From: Pseudomonadota bacterium
GTDB lineage: Bacteria; Pseudomonadota; Gammaproteobacteria; Burkholderiales; Burkholderiaceae
Length of the DNA: 23,514 nt
Assembly (NCBI GenBank): GCA_029777935.1
Contig: JAKORH010000071.1
Coordinates: 1-23,514 of the forward strand
Direction of reading: 5' to 3'
The notes beneath the pieces were generated by a model. It made no database searches. It was not told the DNA's origin and worked only from the letters and a program-made list of their open reading frames with translations. Position numbers and translations under genes: made by a program. Shown piece after piece: positions 20,365-23,514 of the stretch; position 1 is the first letter of the stretch; each line of letters starts with the position of its first letter.

Positions 20365-23300
20365 GTGCACGTTCCGCAGCCCGCGCACCTCGAGCCGATG
20401 GGCTTTGCCGAATCCGCCGCGGACGCCCTGAGGCGGGCGCTGGCGGCATCGCCCGACCTGGTGTTCGAACTGAAGCGCGATGGCACGGTGGCCGATGCCA
20501 ACGACAGCGCGTGCCGCCTGCTCGGATATGCGCGCAGCCAGATCAAGGGAATCGCCTTCTCGGTCATCGACCCCGAGGCCACGCCGGCAACGATCACGCA
20601 GATGTTCGACGCGCTCGGCGCCGGCCGCGGCTGGCGCGTCGAGGCACTGTATCGCGCCACCGACGGCACCGCGCTGCCGGTCGACGTGGTCGCGCAGGCG
20701 GTCGAAGTCGACGGCCGCGAGCATGGATTCCTGTTCGCGCGCGAACTCGTCGAGCGCAAGCGGGTCGAGGCGGCGCTCGCCGAAAGCGCCGAGCGCTTCC
20801 GTTCGCTGTTCGAGGACAGCCCAGTACCGGAGCTGCTGCTGGACGCGAACTTCCGCGTCGTGCAGGCCAACCGCGCCGCGTGCGTGCTGCTCGGATTCAC
20901 GAGCGCGGAGCTGATCGGTCGCGATCCGGCGCTGCTGCTGCATCCGGACGAGATCGAGGCCGGGCTGCGGCTGCGCGAGCACCTGGCGCGCGGCGCGGTC
21001 GTGTCGGCCGAAAGCGACCGGCGCATGGTGCGCAAGGACGGCCGCACGGTGTGGGTGCGGCTGACGGTGCGCGCCTGGACGCTCGGCGAGGGGCCGCGGC
21101 GCTACGTGCTGGTGCTGGAGGACTTCTCCGACCGGCGCGCCGCTGCCGAGCGGCTCGAGCAGGCGCTCGCGCGCAGCCGCACGCTGCTGGCGACGATGTC
21201 GGTCGGCGTGGCGCAGGCGCTCGACGGCAAGGTACTGCTGGCCAATCGCGAATTCGCACACCTGTTCGGTTACACGGAGTCCGAAACGGTCGGGCTGGCC
21301 CTGGAAGAGCTGACGCGCGACCGCGGCGACCGGCTGCCACAGGAAGTGTCGATGCTGCCGGTCCCGCGCGTCGGCGAGCCGGCGCAGGCCGAGGTGGCGC
21401 TGTTCCGCAAGGACGGCACACCCGTGTGGTGCCTGGTGCAGGCGCGCGAAGTGGAGTCCGGCGCGCACGAGCTGGGCACCGATGCGATCTACGCGTTCCT
21501 CGACGTGTCCGAGCAGAAGCGCAGCCGCGAGGCGCTCGGTCGCTCGCTGCTCGAGCTGAACGTGGTGCTCGACACCACGGCTGCCGCGGTGCTGCACCTG
21601 GCCGACGGCCGCGTCGCGCGCGGCAACGCGCAGTCGGCGCTGCTGTTCGACGGCGATGCCGCCGGCCCCGTCGGCCGTCGCTTCGAGGAGCTGTTCGAGG
21701 ACGACTCCGTGCTCGGCACCGACTGGCGCGCGCGTCTGGCCGAGCTGGCGCCGAACGCGGCGCGCACGTTCGAGGCGCGGATGCGCCGCGCCGGCGGCAG
21801 CGCGTTCTGGGCGCTGGTGTCGCTGCGCGCGGTCGACGCCACGCGGCCGGCCGACGCGCAGGTCGCCTCGATCCTCGACATCAGCGAACGGCACGCGCAG
21901 CAGCAGCGGCTCGAGCGGCTGGCGTCCGAGTCGCAACTGCTGTTCGACACCGCGGTCGTCGGCCTGCTGTTCGTGCGCGGCGGCCGTCCCGTGCGCGCCA
22001 ACGCGGCGATCGAGGAAATGCTCGGCTGCGAGCGCGGCGCGCTCACGCGCGGCGGGGAACGCCCGGCGCATCCGGCCGACAGCCTGCTGATCGCGGGACT
22101 GGCCGAGCACTTCGCCGAGATCGATCAGCGCGGCGCGTCCGATTTCGAGATGCGGCTGTACCGCCGCGGCGGCAATCCGTCCTGGGTCGCGGTGCAGGGG
22201 CGTGCGGTCGACGGGCGCGACCCGGCGGCCGGCTACATCTTCGCATTCGTCGACATCGACGCGCGCAAGCGCTCGGAGGCGCACCTGCGCGACGCGCTCG
22301 CCGAGCTGCAGCGCATCTTCGACAACGCGCTGGTCGGCGTGGCCTACGCGATCGACGACGTGCTGGTCAAGGCCAATGCCGCCACCGTGCGGTTGTTCGG
22401 CTACCGCGAGGAGGAACTGGCGCAGCTGTCGATCGCGGCGCTGTTCGCGCAGCCGCAGGAATGGGACGAGGCGCGCGCGCAGGCGCAGTCAGCGGGCGAA
22501 GCGAACTTCGAGTGCGAGCTGCGGCGCGCCGACGGCAGCAAGTTCTGGTCCGCCGGCAACGTGCGCCTGCTCGACACCGGTGCGCCCGACCGCGGCATGA
22601 TCGTCGCGCTGATGAACGTCGATGCGCGCAAGCGTTCGGAGCAGGAGTTGCATCGCATGCGCAACTACCTGGACCTCATCGTCGAGAATCTGCCGGTGCT
22701 GGTATCGGTGCGCGAGTCCGACAGCGGGCGCTTCGTCAGCCTGAACCGCGCCGGTGAGGCGATCACCGGGCGGCCGCGCGACCAGGTGATCGGCCGCACC
22801 TGGCATGACCTGTACGACGCGCCGCTGGCGGGCGAGTTCGCGGCGCTGGACCGCGACGCGCTCGAGCGCGGCCACCTGATCGACCGGCCGCGCGCGATGC
22901 TGCCGCGCGCCGACGGCCGCACGCTGACCGTGCACCAGCGTGTCTTGCCGCTGTACGAGGACGAGCCGGGCGAAGGCGGCGCAGCTCGCCGCGCGCAGTA
23001 CGTGATGTCGATCGTCGACGACCTGACCGACGCCGTGCGCGCCGAGGCCGCACTGCGCGAAACCGACGCGCGGTTCCGCCAGCTGGCGGAGAACATCGAC
23101 CAGCTGGTATTCATCGCGACCGAGGATTTCGCGCGCGTGCTGTACGCGAGCCCGCGCTACGAGGAGCTTGTCGGCGCGCCGGTGGCCGAGTTGCTGGAGG
23201 ACGTGCGCCATTTCTACCGCTATGTCCACAAGCCCGACCTGGACGAGCTTGCCCGGAGGTTGCCGCGACTGATCGCGTCGATGCGGCGCGGCCGGCGCAC

Positions 23301-23514
23301 CGAGATCACGCTGCGGATCGAGAATGCGCAGCATGGCGCGCGCACGCTGCACGCGCGGCTGTCGCCGGTGCGGATGTTCGACGGCTCGATCCGCGTGTTC
23401 GGCATTGCCGAGGACATCACCGAGCGCATGGCGGCGGAAGCGAAGCGGCTGGACGAGGCGCTGCGCCAGCGCGACCTGCTGGTGCGCGAGGTGCACACCG
23501 GATCAAGAACAACC
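20365..23514 (+). CDS. Multi-PAS sensor histidine kinase, 5' part (runs off window)
   Basis: The frame is open from 20302 to the window end. Starts could be GTG 20365 or ATG 20398; neither has a clear Shine-Dalgarno sequence. At least 1,040 residues are visible with no signal peptide or membrane segment, so the sensor is probably cytoplasmic. Eight PAS-like units follow each other at about 110-140 residue intervals. Several show the NxxxxxLxGY-type core: ANDSACRLLGY, ANRAACVLLGF, ANREFAHLFGY, ANAAIEEMLG, ANAATVRLFGY and LNRAGEAITGR. Linkers such as ERKRVEAALAES and DARKRSEQELHR are typical PAS-PAC junctions. The C-terminal EALRQRDLLVREVH is the start of a HisKA_2/HWE-type phospho-acceptor domain, but the expected HHRIKNN is broken by an apparent one-base loss at 23494-23497. 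Ligands and partner are unknown. Confidence 0.85.
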   Translation, partial: MHVPQPAHLEPMGFAESAADALRRALAASPDLVFELKRDGTVADANDSACRLLGYARSQIKGIAFSVIDPEATPATITQMFDALGAGRGWRVEALYRATDGTALPVDVVAQAVEVDGREHGFLFARELVERKRVEAALAESAERFRSLFEDSPVPELLLDANFRVVQANRAACVLLGFTSAELIGRDPALLLHPDEIEAGLRLREHLARGAVVSAESDRRMVRKDGRTVWVRLTVRAWTLGEGPRRYVLVLEDFSDRRAAAERLEQALARSRTLLATMSVGVAQALDGKVLLANREFAHLFGYTESETVGLALEELTRDRGDRLPQEVSMLPVPRVGEPAQAEVALFRKDGTPVWCLVQAREVESGAHELGTDAIYAFLDVSEQKRSREALGRSLLELNVVLDTTAAAVLHLADGRVARGNAQSALLFDGDAAGPVGRRFEELFEDDSVLGTDWRARLAELAPNAARTFEARMRRAGGSAFWALVSLRAVDATRPADAQVASILDISERHAQQQRLERLASESQLLFDTAVVGLLFVRGGRPVRANAAIEEMLGCERGALTRGGERPAHPADSLLIAGLAEHFAEIDQRGASDFEMRLYRRGGNPSWVAVQGRAVDGRDPAAGYIFAFVDIDARKRSEAHLRDALAELQRIFDNALVGVAYAIDDVLVKANAATVRLFGYREEELAQLSIAALFAQPQEWDEARAQAQSAGEANFECELRRADGSKFWSAGNVRLLDTGAPDRGMIVALMNVDARKRSEQELHRMRNYLDLIVENLPVLVSVRESDSGRFVSLNRAGEAITGRPRDQVIGRTWHDLYDAPLAGEFAALDRDALERGHLIDRPRAMLPRADGRTLTVHQRVLPLYEDEPGEGGAARRAQYVMSIVDDLTDAVRAEAALRETDARFRQLAENIDQLVFIATEDFARVLYASPRYEELVGAPVAELLEDVRHFYRYVHKPDLDELARRLPRLIASMRRGRRTEITLRIENAQHGARTLHARLSPVRMFDGSIRVFGIAEDITERMAAEAKRLDEALRQRDLLVREVHTGSRTT

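Noticed and set aside
19051..22284. 1,077-codon open frame on the minus strand across flgL and the PAS kinase
   Set aside because: It is antisense to two well-supported genes, has Arg/Gln/His-rich low-complexity composition typical of GC-rich shadow frames, and shows no domain.

Overview
The window is a GC-rich flagellar gene cluster with strong G/C bias at third codon positions. It most likely comes from a betaproteobacterium, probably of the Burkholderiales type. That placement rests on the gene set and order (flhB-flhA-flhF-flhG-fliA, divergent flgA-flgM-flgN beside flgB-to-flgL), on a FlgJ with a fused muramidase domain, and on REP-like hairpins of the GTCATCCCCGCGAAAGC kind. It is an inference; no marker gene is present.

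Layout. 1-382: non-coding leader with a long inverted repeat and a clear FliA (sigma-28) promoter. 383-6822 (+): export gate genes flhB and flhA, two tandem REP elements and a heptamer array, then flhF (SRP-type GTPase), a degenerate flhG, and fliA (sigma-28, TTG start). 6823-7701 (+): a FixJ/NarL-type response regulator whose leader carries a 17-bp palindrome. 7702-7916: REP elements between convergent genes. 7917-9385 (-): flgN, flgM and flgA, with separate sigma-28 promoters before flgA and flgM. 9521-16754 (+): flgB, C, D, E, F, G, H, I, J, with a heptamer/REP/heptamer nest between flgE and flgF. 16812-20196 (+): a sigma-28 promoter, flgK, a 247-bp MITE-like insertion, and flgL. 20365-23514 (+): the 5' part of a soluble kinase with eight PAS-like domains, running off the window.

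How it works together. FlhB and FlhA form the export gate, FlhF with FlhG sets flagellar placement and number, and FliA drives late genes. FlgM holds FliA inactive until it is exported through the finished hook-basal body made by FlgB to FlgJ. FlgN chaperones the hook-filament junction proteins FlgK and FlgL. Four sigma-28 promoters, all with an 11-nt spacer, sit before flhB, flgA, flgM and flgK, so FliA appears to feed back on its own operon, on its anti-sigma factor and on the junction proteins.

The gene content is mostly canonical. The unusual parts are the FlhG that has lost its Walker A motif but kept the FlhF-activating DQAxxLR motif; a MITE-like element that separates flgL from its apparent Shine-Dalgarno sequence; heptamer arrays that supply stop codons, ribosome-binding sites and a protein linker; and a one-base disruption at the H-box of the eight-PAS kinase near the window end. 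I found no CRISPR array, tRNA or rRNA.
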